From: Thamnaconus septentrionalis
Taxonomy: Eukaryota > Chordata > Actinopteri > Tetraodontiformes > Monacanthidae
Direction: 5' to 3'
Length of the DNA stretch: 64,000 nt
Assembly (NCBI GenBank): GCA_009823395.1
Contig: CM020502.1
Location: 23,235,944-23,299,943 of the forward strand
The position numbers were made by a program, and so were the translations under genes. This document shows positions 13,500 to 27,500 of the stretch, piece after piece. How positions within the stretch are numbered: the first letter of the stretch is position 1; each line of letters begins with the position of its first letter. The notes under the pieces were generated by a model. The model was not told the origin of the DNA. It did no database searches and saw only the letters and a program-made list of their open reading frames with translations.

Positions 13500-16400
13500 A
13501 GAGAGCAGATAAATGGGAATGCGCGGGGTGACGGGGTGCGGAGGCGGGGGGGGCAAGAAACACAAAAGGTTGATCTATTTCAGGCCTGGTAATCCATCCA
13601 GGACCCACAACGTCAGCTACGCCACATGTGTCTTTACATGTCACCACGACACCGAAGGGAAAAATAGCGGCGCGCTCGGCGGTGGGGATGAGCTAGAAAG
13701 GAAAATAGATGGCAGAAATCAATGGACGCGGCAGCTTTTCTTAGTGTGGACTCGCTTCACAGGTCCGCAGCGTGCGTGCGTGCGTGCGTGCGTGTGTGTT
13801 TCAAAGGGACAATGCAGGAGCCGCCGTAGTAAATCCATCACGCCCAGTGCATTTTCTGTCCACGCCGGACCCGAGTGTACCTGCGGGGAAAAAAAAACAC
13901 CGTCACGTATCGTGGAGATGCGGAGGAGGTGGACGGACGGACGGACGGACGGACGGACAGACGAACGAGTGCAGTGGGGGGTAAGGGGGGGGGGGGGCAG
14001 GAAGCAGCGGGTGAACCGTGAAGCTTTGGTACTCGCACATCAAGAACATCGTCGCAGAGGGGGGACCAGCAGAGAGAGAGGAGAAGAAGAAAACGCTAAG
14101 AATAAAATGTGGAGCAACTCCCCCGACGCGCCGGCCTGCGCGGGGAAAATGGAGCAAGCGAACACGGAGGAGTGACATTCAGAGAGGAGTGTGACTTTGA
14201 CGGTCGGCCGTCCACGGCGAGCCTCCTCACTCCTCCGGGTGACTGGGTTCCTGTCCGTGCTCCCATTCTCTTACGGGTGACGAAGAAAGAAAAAAACAAA
14301 ACAGAAAACGCCTCGACGGATTCTTTTGTTCCAGACGACAGAACTAGAATAGCTGCCCTTGAGACGCGTGGAGGAGGAAAAAAAAACCAAAGATGCCGAT
14401 TGGCTCGTCAGTCCACGGCAGCTCGTCCTATCCGCGGGCGTTTGAAGCCGTCGCGCACTCGGCAGCGCACCTGATCACAAGGCCGCGACAGCGATCGTCA
14501 CCCGGAGACATGACTTCCAATAAATTGCACTGAGTTATGGTAACTGGCCCTTTGTGATGTCACAGAGGGGTCCCCCCACCCCATGCTTCACTGACACCTC
14601 TCTTCCAGCTGGGTGTCGCTTCTGCCCTTGTTTTTTTCACCCCCTTCCAAACATTTGCTGGAGGCAGTAACACAGAGCTAACTCAGTGGGCTCTTGTTTT
14701 GGAGATCTGTCGGATGTTTGGGGTTGTTAATTGAGTGCAGGGTGAAAAATAAAGACAGTCCCGGTGTGTTTTTTTTGGGGGGAGCTTTGAGTTCAGCCGC
14801 ACGCATCTGGATTTTTCCTTTCGGCAGAAATGCAAATTTCCATGCTTAGGTTCACACACACAAAAAGCAGCTATGGCTGCAGAGCTCTTAAGCCGCTTTC
14901 AAGCATCTGCCAGAAATGCGTAGTTCATTAACAATGGATGTTTTGAACCTAATGTTTTGAGCTGTAAAAGGCTGGACCTGTAAAGGCTGGGTTACCTTGT
15001 TCAAACCTCCCTGCCCTCCATGAAAGACCTCCATTCTTTGCTTCGGAGGGGATTGAGAAAAGTACAGCTCAGTGTTCCATCCGCATTCCTTCCGAGATGA
15101 GATAAGGAGGGGAAACACAATCTTAATTGCCCGTTGATGACTTAATTTTGTAAAGCAATGCCAGGCAAGATTAAACATCCTGCACTGTGACCTCGACAGT
15201 GAACAGCAACTTGCTACGTCTGAAAAATGGCTACAAAAAAAAACACCACGACTCCAGGACTGTTCGATCTGAGGTGAGTGCTCAGGCACAATACCAGGAA
15301 GTCATTCACTTGCACTGAAAGTACTTCGTACATGGATAATACCTTCGGACACAAAACAAGACGCTTCCTCAGAAGAGGCACACCTTTTATTGGGAGACAT
15401 CTCGGAATATTCACCATTTGACGTCAGCGGCGAATCAAAAGATAGATGCAGTGTTAAATTGATTGGAAGCCAAAATGAAAAAAAACAAAAAAAAAACAAT
15501 GACGGTTTTGTCCACAGGGCACTGGGATTTATGTCATCAAGCGGGAACGTCCATTCATTTTAACCCGAGGGTGTTGCCATAGAGAAAGAGAGCGCAGAGT
15601 CGTCTCCCAGCGGGGTCGGACGAGTTCACAATTACGGAGACCAAAGAATTTCTCCATGGGAAAATAAGACGAAAAAGGGCTGATAAGCACGAAAACAAAG
15701 TGTGCCGACGCCGTTTGTTCTTCTTTTTTCTTTTTTTAATGACCATACATTTGAATACAGGACAGTCAATCACGCTTGCTTCACTTATTCAGACAAGGCT
15801 TCGCCGTGACCCCAGCATTCAAAGAGTGAATGAAAGCCATCTTGCCTAATAGACTGTGGAACTGCTCCCAACTCTCTGAAGGGCATGCCGTTTTCTCTGC
15901 CTCCGTGAAAAGATGCTGCTACCTTGGAAAATAACAAAGTGAGCTTCTTTTTTAGACCCTGCTGCCGTCACTCAATTATGCACCGTCCTTTCAATGGAGC
16001 CCTTTGTGCAGCTCTGGCTCTAATGCAGTGCATTCATCCTTCTTTACCTTGAAGCGAGCGCTGATTTCTCTGTGTCACATTCCATTTTTGTCTTAAAGAA
16101 ATAACCTGCTGCGAGTTCATGAGCCCTGGAATCTCTTATGTAAAAAAAAAAAAAAAAATGCTTTTGTTTTTTGATTTCCCCCCACAAACCTTTACACCTC
16201 CAGTGCCGTCTGCTGCGCTGGTGGGTTTTTAGCGAATGTGTCGCCCTTGGGAAGTGCGTTCCAGCATCAGAAATTCATAAGGGATGCGCTGAAGGACATG
16301 ACCTGTTACACAAACATGATAGTTCAGGAAGAGAAAAAAGACCTGCTGCTTTTGCGTCAACATTTATTAAAAGAGTCAGCTGCTGTGCTCTGCGGGCACA

Positions 16401-17981
16401 TTTTTATTGATGCTTTACGTTGATACACGGCTGAGTGTGTTTGCCCGGGGATAAAAGCCAAGTTATCCATCCTGAATGACAAGCAGGCTTGCATTTTAAA
16501 CATGATCTCCCATATGAGGTGCACAAAATGTCTTTGTACAAACAAATGTCAATCAACAGGTACATAAAACAGGCCGTGAACACATAATTTAATTACAGAC
16601 TGATCGACCTATCGACTGATTTGGGAGATGACTTCATTAAAAGATATTCAAATGTGCAAATCAAAAATATTCAACTCTCATTCTAGGCAACATGATCGGA
16701 GGAGAAAAATAGAAAAACTGCAGGACTAGAAATTGCTGTAATAGACGGTTCACAATCAGTGTCCTGTTTCCATGGCAAAAGCAGCGCTGGGTGCAGCGCC
16801 TGGCGCAGCTCGACGCTGACTGACAGCCGCACACGCCTCGGAGTGCCATTCAAGAAGGGGTATTTTCTGCCTCCTTGCTACTTTCTAGTAAACACAAAAT
16901 GATCGCTGATTACACGCTTGCATTGTCAGGCGAAGAAATTAATCAGACAAGCTCGCGCGTGCGACCGACATCCCTCATGCACCCATCTGCCGAGCGCTCC
17001 AATCGCTTGCAAAGTGAGCCGTGCCTCCGTCGACAAACACTCATTTAGATGCTCGGCGCTGAGCGATCGAAGACCGTGCTTCACGCAGAGCGCTCAGATG
17101 GAGCATCACCCCCCTACTGATGGCCCCACAGTGACTTCAGACTCTGCGCAGTGCACGCAGCCAAAACACAAGCCTCTCTCCTGCCCTGATAAATACACTC
17201 GAGTAGAGAGCTAAACAAAAACGGCAACAGCAAAAAAGAGGCCGGATGGATACAACACGTCTGCCAAGCTCTCATGTTTATTCATTCTGGAACCGCGGCC
17301 AAGAGGTCAACAGAGGTGTGTTTACAGTACTTCCCATCACGGCAAACGTCCGCAAATGAAAGGACGTCGCCCAGTTCAAGCCCTCCAAGCTCTTAAGTCA
17401 TAATAGCCCATCTGTCAAAATTAGGAGAGGCTTCTCTTAAACAAATTGGACGTGCTATTATGGCAATTATAAAATCATCTGGCCACATTTTTGATCTGAT
17501 CTGCGAGATGCGTTTGCATAGTTGAGATGCTCAGTTCCAATGCACTGTTTAAACACGCGCACGACCTTTGGCTTTCCTCAAACACTCAGTTTAACAACTG
17601 CTAATGTGACCTTTGAGCCTGAACTCCATGAGGGCAGATCTGATGTAGCGTCCTATGGCTGGAGTCAGTAGTGTAATAGACAATGGTTATTTTGGAGGTA
17701 AGGTGATCAGGCAGAGCTCTTTTTGGCTTTTATTCCTAATTTTATTTTCATCCTCATTTCCCTGCGATGAATGTATTTCCCATTAGCATAAATACCTAAA
17801 TATCTGAGGAAAAAGAAAATCTCAGTTTACATCTAATGTTTCGTTTCGGCTACAATGGTACGTTTGTTTTGGATGGGTGATAATAAGAACCAAAGCATGA
17901 GAAGGGAAGAAAAGCAACACACACAAACACATTTCTGAGGTAGTGCATGACATGGCTTGCAGCATCGAAGGTCTTACTTTA

Positions 17982-18627
17982 GCCCCAATTCCACTGGCCA
18001 AAACGTGGTGTTTTTTGCAAATAATCGGCATTTGGTGGCGGTGGAATCTGCTCACCGAGCCACGCTGTTGCGCGACAAAATGAGTCAAACAAATCGGCAA
18101 GCGACCCGGGTCAAAATCGGCTCCGATCGGCTCCGCACCAATCGGCTTGCGATGGAATTGGGACACCCGGGACAACACCACCTTTTTTACCTGCCGCACG
18201 GGGTGGCGTTGCGCGTCACGTGCGCTAAATCATAATATCGCGCCAGTCGCGGCGTATATCAAGTACTGATGCAAAAGTTTTCGATCACGTTCCATCAGCG
18301 CTCGATAATTGTTCATTGTCCTCTGTCCTCTCGCTGTTCGCGCACAAAATGGATCAGACGCCGAAAAGATCGCTGCACGGCGGGAACCGGCCGCGGAGGT
18401 GCGCGCCGCTTCAAGTCTTGCGAATTCTGTAGCACTTCATCATGCAATCTCAGCGCGATGACGTCAGCAGACACCCAGCAGTGAAAGCGGAGGGGGTGCA
18501 GCTTGCCGGCGGGGGTGACACCCCGCTGGGTTTGGTGCGTGGAAACGGGACTCAATGCCGATCGCTTCCGCAACATCCCGCGTCCAAAAACATGGTGACA
18601 TCCCGCTAATTTTAGTGGAACAGAGAC
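17982..18627. mobile_element. Harbinger-like MITE with TTA target duplication
   Basis: The ends read gccccaattccact on the left and, reverse-complemented, gtctctgttccact on the right: matching terminal inverted repeats ending in 'ttccact'. Both sides are flanked by the trinucleotide TTA (17979-17981 and 18628-18630). A 3-bp TTA/TAA duplication is the signature of PIF/Harbinger elements. The 646-bp interior is GC-rich and I see no transposase, so this is a non-autonomous copy. Confidence 0.7.
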
Positions 18628-19170
18628 TTATGTTAGCTTAAATTTGCACTTGGAGTCAGTTTTGTTTCATCAAAGAAACCAAATACACGCACTCAACATT
18701 TTATGAATTACTGCAAACCTGATCCACACATGCAAAGCACAGTACGACATCTCTCACGCTGGCGACGCCCACCCTCCAGCCGCACCGTCCTCCTTTAAAT
18801 GTCATATGTGAAGCGTCCGGGGACAATAAGCGGTGTAGGGTTTCCTGACTTAGAGACTTAGCAGCATCCAAACTTAGAACTGACTCCCTAAGGATGTCGG
18901 TATTTGTGCATGCATGTGTGCGTGCGCGCATGTGCATTCATCCGTTGTTAAAAAGAGCCACTTGCCTGTCTTTGACAGAATGATCTGATCAGACTCTTTG
19001 CATGTGTGAAAGAGGAAAAAACATTGGTCACACAGTTCGCCGTACAATTATTGCTGTTATATTTAAAGACGTCAGAGGAATAAGTTGGAGAGAAAATAAG
19101 TTAAAAATGAAGAATTGAGTGCAGCAACTAGGCTGTATTAAACAACACAATCATGCGTTTGCACTTATAA

Positions 19171-20411
19171 CAGTGGCGGGCGGTGCATTTCACACCTAGG
19201 CCTTAAGTAGTGCTTCGTCTGAATCAATCCACACCTTAAAAAAAAAAAGCCATTTTCTGCCAATGTGTGCGTGTTTGTCCACAAGGCGGCACTCCTACGT
19301 AGTTGGTTAGAGGTCACCTGACTGGAGGAGCGCTCAGTTTCTGACCGCATTGCGACTCCGCGTTTTGCGTCTGACTTATCGAGTTATGCCGAACGAGTTG
19401 TTTTGTGCACATTGGGCCACGGTGAGCTGCAATAAACGACTTTTTTAACGCATGCAAGTCTCGTCACCTTTTGGTGGATACGAACAACGAGGATTCCATC
19501 AAGTGCGTCAAGCAGGTGCTCCTCAAGCAATTCTCTTAGGAGCTTCCAGCAGTAGGCTTAGCCTTTAAAACTAATTTATGGTTATAAAAAAAACGATCTT
19601 AATATGCAGAAATACAGTATAAAGAGCCATTGCATCGCAGATAGATAACTCCTGTAGCCACAATAAATGCATTTATTGAATAAACAAACCAGGGGCGAAT
19701 AAGTCTCCTTCTACTGCATCTACAGCCGCGACATCAATAATAACCTCGTAAACTTTCCAATATTATTTTTGGAAAATATCAGAATTTTACTCACCAAACG
19801 CCTGTCCGGTAAACTGCGCATTGTTGCCGATTCGTATGAGACCAACGAGACGATAACGAAACCAACTATTGAACTGTTACGTTATGAAACAATTGAACAT
19901 GTTGGCGCAGCTGCTGCACCAATGCGCCACGATAATTACACTTTAATTTGCTGATAATTCGGCTAACTAAAACTTCATATTCCTCTTCACCCGACGTGGG
20001 TTCGCCGTAGTGGCCATAGATGTGGTGGCAACCGGATGTCCGAGTTGAGTTCAGTCTACAAGGTTCTCAGATTCTTATCCAATCACAGGACAGGTACTTG
20101 TGACTTTCACGTTCAGCGTAAGCCGACTCGAGATCTGATTGGCTATCGCAACTGACAGAGTTCCTTTCACTTAGAACGGACAGCAGCCTTCAATTTCGAT
20201 TTTGAAAGCCTTGGGCAGATTTCTCGGCACCTGGCAACACAAGCTAGCTGAAATATGATTGGATAAAAATGTTACCGTAATATTCGACAGTGGAGCAACG
20301 CATTCAAGTGGATATTATACGACGTGAAAAGAACAGACTATGGACAATAACTTTATTAACATATTTACGGAAAATTTTACTTTTTCCAAGTATGGTGACG
20401 GCCCGCCACTG
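19171..20411. mobile_element. Non-autonomous hAT element
   Basis: The element begins cagtggcgggcggt and its right end reads, reverse-complemented, cagtggcgggccgt, which are near-perfect terminal inverted repeats starting with the hAT-type CAG. The 8 bp outside each end are acttataa (19163-19170) and agttataa (20412-20419), a 7/8 match, as expected for an aged hAT duplication. The 1,241-bp interior has only short open frames (largest about 60 codons), so no working transposase is encoded. Confidence 0.8.
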
Positions 20412-23400
20412 AGTTATAAGTCAAAACCCAATTACCTGAGGTCTGAACGAACGGCCTCACAGAGCTAGAACAGTGATAATGTTGTGTCAAGAAGGTTCTG
20501 GGGGTGGGATGTTGCTGTGGATGTTTCAGTTACAGTCAAAAATTCTGGACAAACACTTACTTGAGGAATTTCCTCACCTCAGGTGCTGATCGTCGTGCTC
20601 TAGGAGTCACTCCGCCTAGTACTGCTTTTATGAGAAACAAAGCAGTGTGTGTGTGTTTCTTTTTTTTTGGGAGGGGGGGGGGTTGCTAGATTCTAAACTA
20701 AGAATCAATGGATGCATTTGATAGGTTGGAACATTGTACACAACAGATACAAACACGAACCTTTGCCACGACACAAGAAAACACACAATGGCCTGAAGGA
20801 GAGCATTAAGTCAACAGGCACGATGAGGAAAAACAAACAGGGGCACACCAAAGTAAAGCAGACACGTGTTCACAGGGACTGGCACAGGCCAGCGTACAGT
20901 TTTGTGATGGATGCAGAACCTGCCAACATCAACCAAGGGCGAAGGAACGCTAGTGAGAACGTCAATCTAATCTGGACATCTTTGTGGGCTTGTGAAACAA
21001 ATCTATCTAATCAGTGTTGATCACTCATCAGTGTTTTTTACACTATCATACAGTAGCCAAGAAAAGAAATATTAAAAATAATAACAATAAGGTTGAATTA
21101 AATAAAAGCCTCCTGAAACACTCGTTGCGAGCTTACAGCGGCCTGGGGGGGTGAAGTGGCACTCGTGCACTACTTTTCAAAGTGCTGCAGTATTTCATAA
21201 GAATATGCAGCTCAAATATAGCACACTTGTAATCACCGAAGGTGAAACCCAATAGCACTCACCTGAGACCCTGCTGCTGCTGCTTCCGGCTGCACTGAGT
21301 GGATTCATTTCATCATGTGCCAAAGTTAGACGGCTGTTTAAGCATTTATTTTTAACTTATATAATCATTCAAAAGTTTATGGAGAGTCTAAGTGAGCTGC
21401 AATTCTACCCATTATACAAGTTTCCCATTATACAGGTTTTTTGTGTTTGTTTTGTTTTGTCTTCTTTTGTTGTTTTTTAAGAAGGGGGGAGGGCATGGGC
21501 CGCTAATATGAGCGAGCTTATTAGCAGTTCCCTCATACCAAGCCACACTTCCGGTCATCTGGGATTGGCCAAATCAATCAACACGATCTGCATGGAGTCA
21601 GACCAAACGTGATTGCAGTGACCTGAATACAATGTTCAAAGCCATTCAGTCAGTCGCTTTGAATTCAGATTCGTAGATCCAATATCAAGCAATCAAGTAA
21701 AGAAAGGACAAACAAACAAGAGGCTTTGAAAAAGGCTTCTGTTGATTGTTCAACACTTCTTGATTTGATTTACCTTTTGGATTTCATTTTCTACGTGATG
21801 ATATTAAAAAAGTGGTGCAGATCAGGCTGGACTTTATTATTACGATGCATTATTTAGTATTGTCATTATAAACTGAAATGTGAAATTTATGAAGCTATTG
21901 CCCATATGCTGCTTGAAGATGGTGGTCGTGTGTTTGCTGCCATTCTCTCCATGATTTCATCTGCCAGTTATATTCTCTCATTTCTTGTCCTGTGTAATTT
22001 GTTCTCAGTATATTTCAATGGTTCATTTTAGGTCTGGATACCCAAACGCAATCAATGGGTCCATGCACTCCAGCTTCTGCGGTGACATTTCCTCATGAGA
22101 CGTCATCAAGCATATCTTTAAAATCTACAACTTGATGAAGCACGTCTTTGTCTTCATCTCACCGATCTCATCAGGGGCAGAGTAGCAGAATAGTGTGTAT
22201 TGAAGCCGCAGTGCCAGATTTCACCCATTAAGCAGAAGAAACAACATTTTGTACCTGTGTGTGGGCACCAGGGTGAAATATGTTTTGAGTGATACGTAGG
22301 CTATCAGTGAATTGTGAGGCCGTTTTGTTTTTGTTTTTTAGCCCCCTGCTCACGAAAGCCTGCTGAAGCAGAAAATATTGATCTCAGTGACATCATGTTA
22401 CACGAGAACAGTGCAGATACAAGACTGAAATAAAAATAGACTAATTTACTGTACGGATAGAAACAGTCTCAGGGGGATTTTCTCTCTCTCCCTCTCCTCC
22501 TTTTTTTTTTAATGAGGTTGGGTTTTCAGGCCAGTGGATCGATGCAAGCCAGGGTGTGAACAATGCAGATATTGCGTTAAACAAGATGACGTGAGCTTCT
22601 AAAATCGGTGAAAGGAGAAACAATAAGGGCATCTCTGATAAACACAACTGTTGCTACGTGCAGCACCCGCAATGTCACAACATCTATAATTGAAAGTGAC
22701 GTCACTTGCCCATGTGTGTGTGTCTGTGCATGTGTGTGTTGATCTCCTATACTTGTTGTTTACTCGCTGGCCTGCACGGTCCTGTTTGTGCAAGTGAATC
22801 TCCTCTTCCTGCTCACCCTGCTCCAGTGCCTTTCCCCGCACCGTGTCTGTAAATTCTGCTCTATTATAAAAATCAGCCCTGCTAAAAATATCTACATAGT
22901 ATAGAGTCATTGTGCACTTGTGCTACATTCACTTGACAGTGGGCAGAAAACAGTGATTGTCCTGTTTTATCCGTTTTATCCCTGTTTGCTCAGCGCGGGA
23001 TCAGTCCTTTGTCTCCACCAAAGGCCGGCAAGGAAGCGTTAGTTGTGTCGGCGAAACCACAATGTGTGTCAGGCACTTTTGTAACATGCACACACGCACG
23101 TACACAAACACACAACCTGTGTGAGTCAGTGAAAAAGGAACCAAAGGCAGTGAGGGATGTGAGAGGAAATGCGGCCGGATTGATTTTTGTCCCTCCCCTC
23201 CTCTATCACACCCTGATTTCCTGATCTTTATGAACTCGCATCCTCACACTAAACGTCCCAGACACACGCATATGCGCACACACACACACACGCCCTTTCC
23301 TCAAGACACCTCATTCCCACGCTGGTCTGATGATGGAGATGGCTGCAGGAGGCTGAGGCTCGTCCGCAAGAGAGAAAAAGAAATCTTGATGAAACGCTGT

Positions 23401-24303
23401 CCTTCATCTTCCCTGTGGCTGCGTGGCTGCATGTGTGTGTGTGTGTGTGTGTGGGTGAGGGGTAGGGGGACTGTGAGGGGGCACAGCACAGGGCTTGTGC
23501 AAGCAGTGCGACAGTGTCTAAAAATAACCCTGCATGTAGGATATGTGTGTGTGTGTGGGTGCGTGCTCTGCAATATGGAGTCTAATTAAAGTCATTCTTA
23601 CTGCACACACACAGATCCATACATGATATGTATATGTTTGTTTTTAAATCTCCCTGTCTCTTTTGGAGAGAGAGGGAAAGCACTAATCACACTGAATTTT
23701 TCCTCTTTTCTTCTGGTGGGGTGGGGGTTGGGGGGCTCCCATCCTTAGTTTCCTCTCCCTCTCCATCCCTCCTGTCCTCCTCCCTCCCGATTCCAGATCC
23801 AAACCAGAAGCAACTCACCTTGTGACACAACCCTCCCTGATAAGCTCACATATGGCCTTTTTTTTTCGTTTTATGTGTGTATGCGAGCCGTGCATGCGTG
23901 TGTGCGTGCGTGCATGCTTGCGTGAGGGCAGGCCGGGACCGCGCTAGATGCCAAGAACAGCGCTGATAACGCCCCACCCCCTCACCCCCTCCTGCTCTCC
24001 TCCTCAAACATGCCGCGGCAGATGGTGTGACATTCACTTTCTGTCAACAGGACGGGGGGAAATCAGAGAGGCACACAAGAGGACATGAGAGGCAGTGATG
24101 GCGGGGGTGAGGGGGGTGGTGGGGGGAGGAGGAGGAAGAGGAGGAGAGAATCAGGTGAGAAATAGGCACAAGTGTCACGGACGCCGAGAGCAGATGATTG
24201 AGGTTGAGTCAGAGCGCCCCCACGTGGAGGGACTTGCGCCTCCCAGCACATCCCTCTGAGCTCTGCAAGTGTAGGCACGGGAGAGAGAGCGAGGGAGAGG
24301 GAG

Positions 24304-24305
<2 letters not shown>

Positions 24306-24352
<47 letters not shown>
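24306..24352. repeat. (GA)n microsatellite
   Basis: Pure GA run, followed about 100 bp later by a (CA)n run at about 24457-24518. Confidence 0.95.
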
Positions 24353-24356
<4 letters not shown>

Positions 24357-24451
24357 AAGAGACATGTCATTGATTTTCCACACAGTCAACGGATTTTTTT
24401 TCTTCTTGCTGTGCAGAGTGAATACACGGCATCCCATTGTGATTTCACCCA

Positions 24452-24519
<68 letters not shown>

Positions 24520-27500
24520 TGCAAATCCCCAGAGGGGCCTCTACCTGGCAACAGCATACAAACATTATTTCTTTAAAAAAAAAAAAAAAAAAACATCCTC
24601 CTGTCTCTCTTGTCCCTCACAAAACAACACATGCATACCTTCCTATAGCTCCCCAATGTGTTGTTGAAAATAATTAATTAAGAAAAAGAAAATTGAAATG
24701 TGTGCCTCTCACAAGAATCACAGAGTGTGGAATTGGGCTCCCAAGACTCCAACCGGGAGAAACATTAATCAGCATAAATTAGGCGGGAAATCCGCCCACT
24801 GCTGTCTTGTTGGACAAGGTTTTCCAGCGTCTCAAAATGTTTTTGTGTGTGTGTGTTGTTTCGGTGATAATCCCCGTGTGGGCGTCTGAGTCGACAAAAC
24901 GCACCTGTTGTGTTGCCGTGAACATCCACCGTCGTCACTCTAAAGTGGAAAGTCGCCTCCAATTGTTGCCTCGAAACATACCGCGCAGCAAACAAAATCC
25001 CTTCCAAACAAACCCACAGATGACGACGTCGTCTGGAGGAGTCGACGGGGTTAGGTTTCAGCTTCTCCCGTCATCACTGATGCTCCCTCACCAATGGAAG
25101 AGTGAAGAACTTGGATTGGCGCTGCGCCACCCTGGTGTGCTGTTTAAAATCAAATGAAGGAAAGGAAAATATTATGAAAATGGGACAGCAAACAAGAAGT
25201 CAATGCTTGTTCACTGAAAAGTGGACCACTGGGATGACTGACACTGATAGCTGAGGGAAACCAGTTGTCTGAGGCAGCCCAAATCAAAACGTGGCCTGGG
25301 TACTGACTTCATTTACTAATATTGGAAGAAAGCCGTGCTAGCTGTGAGTCTCGGTAGCTCACAGAGACAGACAGTAAAATCGGCAGTAATATGTTGTGTA
25401 CGTTTGTGAATTTCTGACCGATCCGCTGGCGTTGGTGAAGCACACCAGTAACTGTTTGTGAGGAAAACTGAAGACCAGTACGGACAAATTTTTTGTTATT
25501 GTGCGACGAAAGAGGTTAACCGGAAGTTAAACACGTTGAAAAGACTCATATCGCCCCCTTGTGTGCGGGAGGAGGACGCGTTCCCGTCAATAAATCGATT
25601 TTTTCAGCTGCATGTTTACGGGGACAAGGAGAGAAGTCCGATTAGATGAGAAAATCATCACTGGCAGTCAGTCAGCGCATGTAAACGCACTGACTGGCTG
25701 CCTGTCCTGCAGCGGCTTCACCTCTCTCTGCAACAAGCACCACAAACGAGGCTCATAATTCTGCTTTAATTTGACTGATATAATGACTCACATTAACAGG
25801 GGCCTGAGTAAAGTCTGTTCAGGTGCTGCACGGGGGGTTATGACCCCCCGCCTCCTCCACCAACCCACCCACCCGTCTGAGGGGAGGCAGAGGTGAGGTG
25901 CATGTTGCGTGCGTTACGTAATTGCAGTACAGGCCTGGTAATTAACGGCAAGGCTGCTGGTGAAGAGAGTGGGAGGGCGGGGCAGACGCACAAGATTGGC
26001 TAATGGCAGAGACGGAATCATTTGGTATCACGCACTCACACAATTGTGCAGATAAAAGACAACAACACACATTTCAAGCATGCAAATAGTCTGACATAAA
26101 AATAAAGAAGCAGGAACATTGCAGGTTACATTTGTGATCAGACTAAGTTTGGACAGGAAATTTTATTTGTACATTCCTCAGGCCTGTTTCTTTATTTTTG
26201 TGTGTTTTCCTTTTTGGGAAGAGAAGCTGATATAATTTGAGTAAACAAGAGAAGAAAATTAAAGGAAAAAGCCCTGATGGAAATGTGCAGTCAGGTAGAT
26301 ACATATTTAGTGGTGAGGTGTGACTAAGAGTTTTAATGAGCCAAGAGTCGAGCCATGTTTGTCACAAATTTAACTCCTTAATGCACCAGTTTCACATTTT
26401 TCAATACTCCCTATAAGGTATGTTGCAACCTACAATTTTGTTAACAGGTGATGCAATTTCGTGGGTATTTAATGTGAAGTAAATGTGAAAGTTTGCACTT
26501 TCACAATGGAACATCATCTGTTCGTTCTTTCAGACGTATGTGTGAAACGTTGTGGTTGTCACAGTATTCATTTTTGAGTTATGGACAAAGACTTGAGGTT
26601 GCCGTGACGTTTGCCTGTTAAAACTTTGCAATGTCATTCCTCACATTCTGGAATTCAAAAGGATGGCTTTGGAAAACATTCCTGCAAAGGCATTTACGAG
26701 AGCCGAAGGACTGGACAACCTGAAAAGCAAATTGCCTCTGGTCACGCCTGTCCCCTGTGCGGAGGCTTAAGAGCAAAGCGGATGACTAATAAGACAGACG
26801 ACAGGAGCTAAAAAGTACGGCTGACGCACGAAAAGGGAAGAAAAAACATCAGAAAAGTAAGACGAGGACAGTGAATCAGGACAGAGGGAGCGCGGCAAAG
26901 CACTTTCAAGGCCGCCTCCACCAGCTTTGACGGGAGTAGCCTCGCTGCGGATTTTTCAGAACCAAAGCTGGGAGAGATGAAAGATACACCTGCATGACAA
27001 TGCAAAGGGGCAGAGAAACAGGACGGACAGAAAACTGTGCAAAGAGAGCAGAGGGGAATATTTTTTCAGCCATTTCACAGATTTTTGGAGGCACGTTTTT
27101 AAGTGTTCTGAGTGTGTGTGAAAGAGAAACTTCCAGAAGTGTGTTTCGACCGAGACTCTGACTTCAATGCAATTAACTGGCTAAAAGCACGTTTATAGTC
27201 TACATCAGTGTCAACAGCAGATCCTACAGTCACAACCTTGAGAAATCTAACCTAATCCATAATGTTTAGAGACTAGAAATGCTTAAATATAATGCAAGGC
27301 TGGTGAGAGGTGAGACACAGCATTCTGCTGCTGGTTTGGAAGGTGAAGAAAACCAGCTCCATGAAGTGACTCAGACCATATGACTAAACAAATAACACGG
27401 GTGGCACAGCTGAGGTGTGAACATCTTTCAGACCTCAGCTCTGGTCCCCAGAAGGATGGTTTAAATAGCGGCTCCTTGATAGATCGTGGCAGCTCCCTTT

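Larger units (their letters stand above)
1..17981. other. Gene-poor intergenic tract
   Basis: I find no exon here that has codon-like composition, a recognisable protein family and splice signals together. Open frames in this stretch are short or are made of (CA)n, (GA)n or (GCAC)n repeat translated into low-complexity peptide. What is visible is a high density of dinucleotide and tetranucleotide microsatellites, homopolymer A/T runs and a few decayed dispersed repeats, the main ones listed separately. Regulatory elements or non-coding RNAs may exist but cannot be called from sequence alone. Confidence 0.6.
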
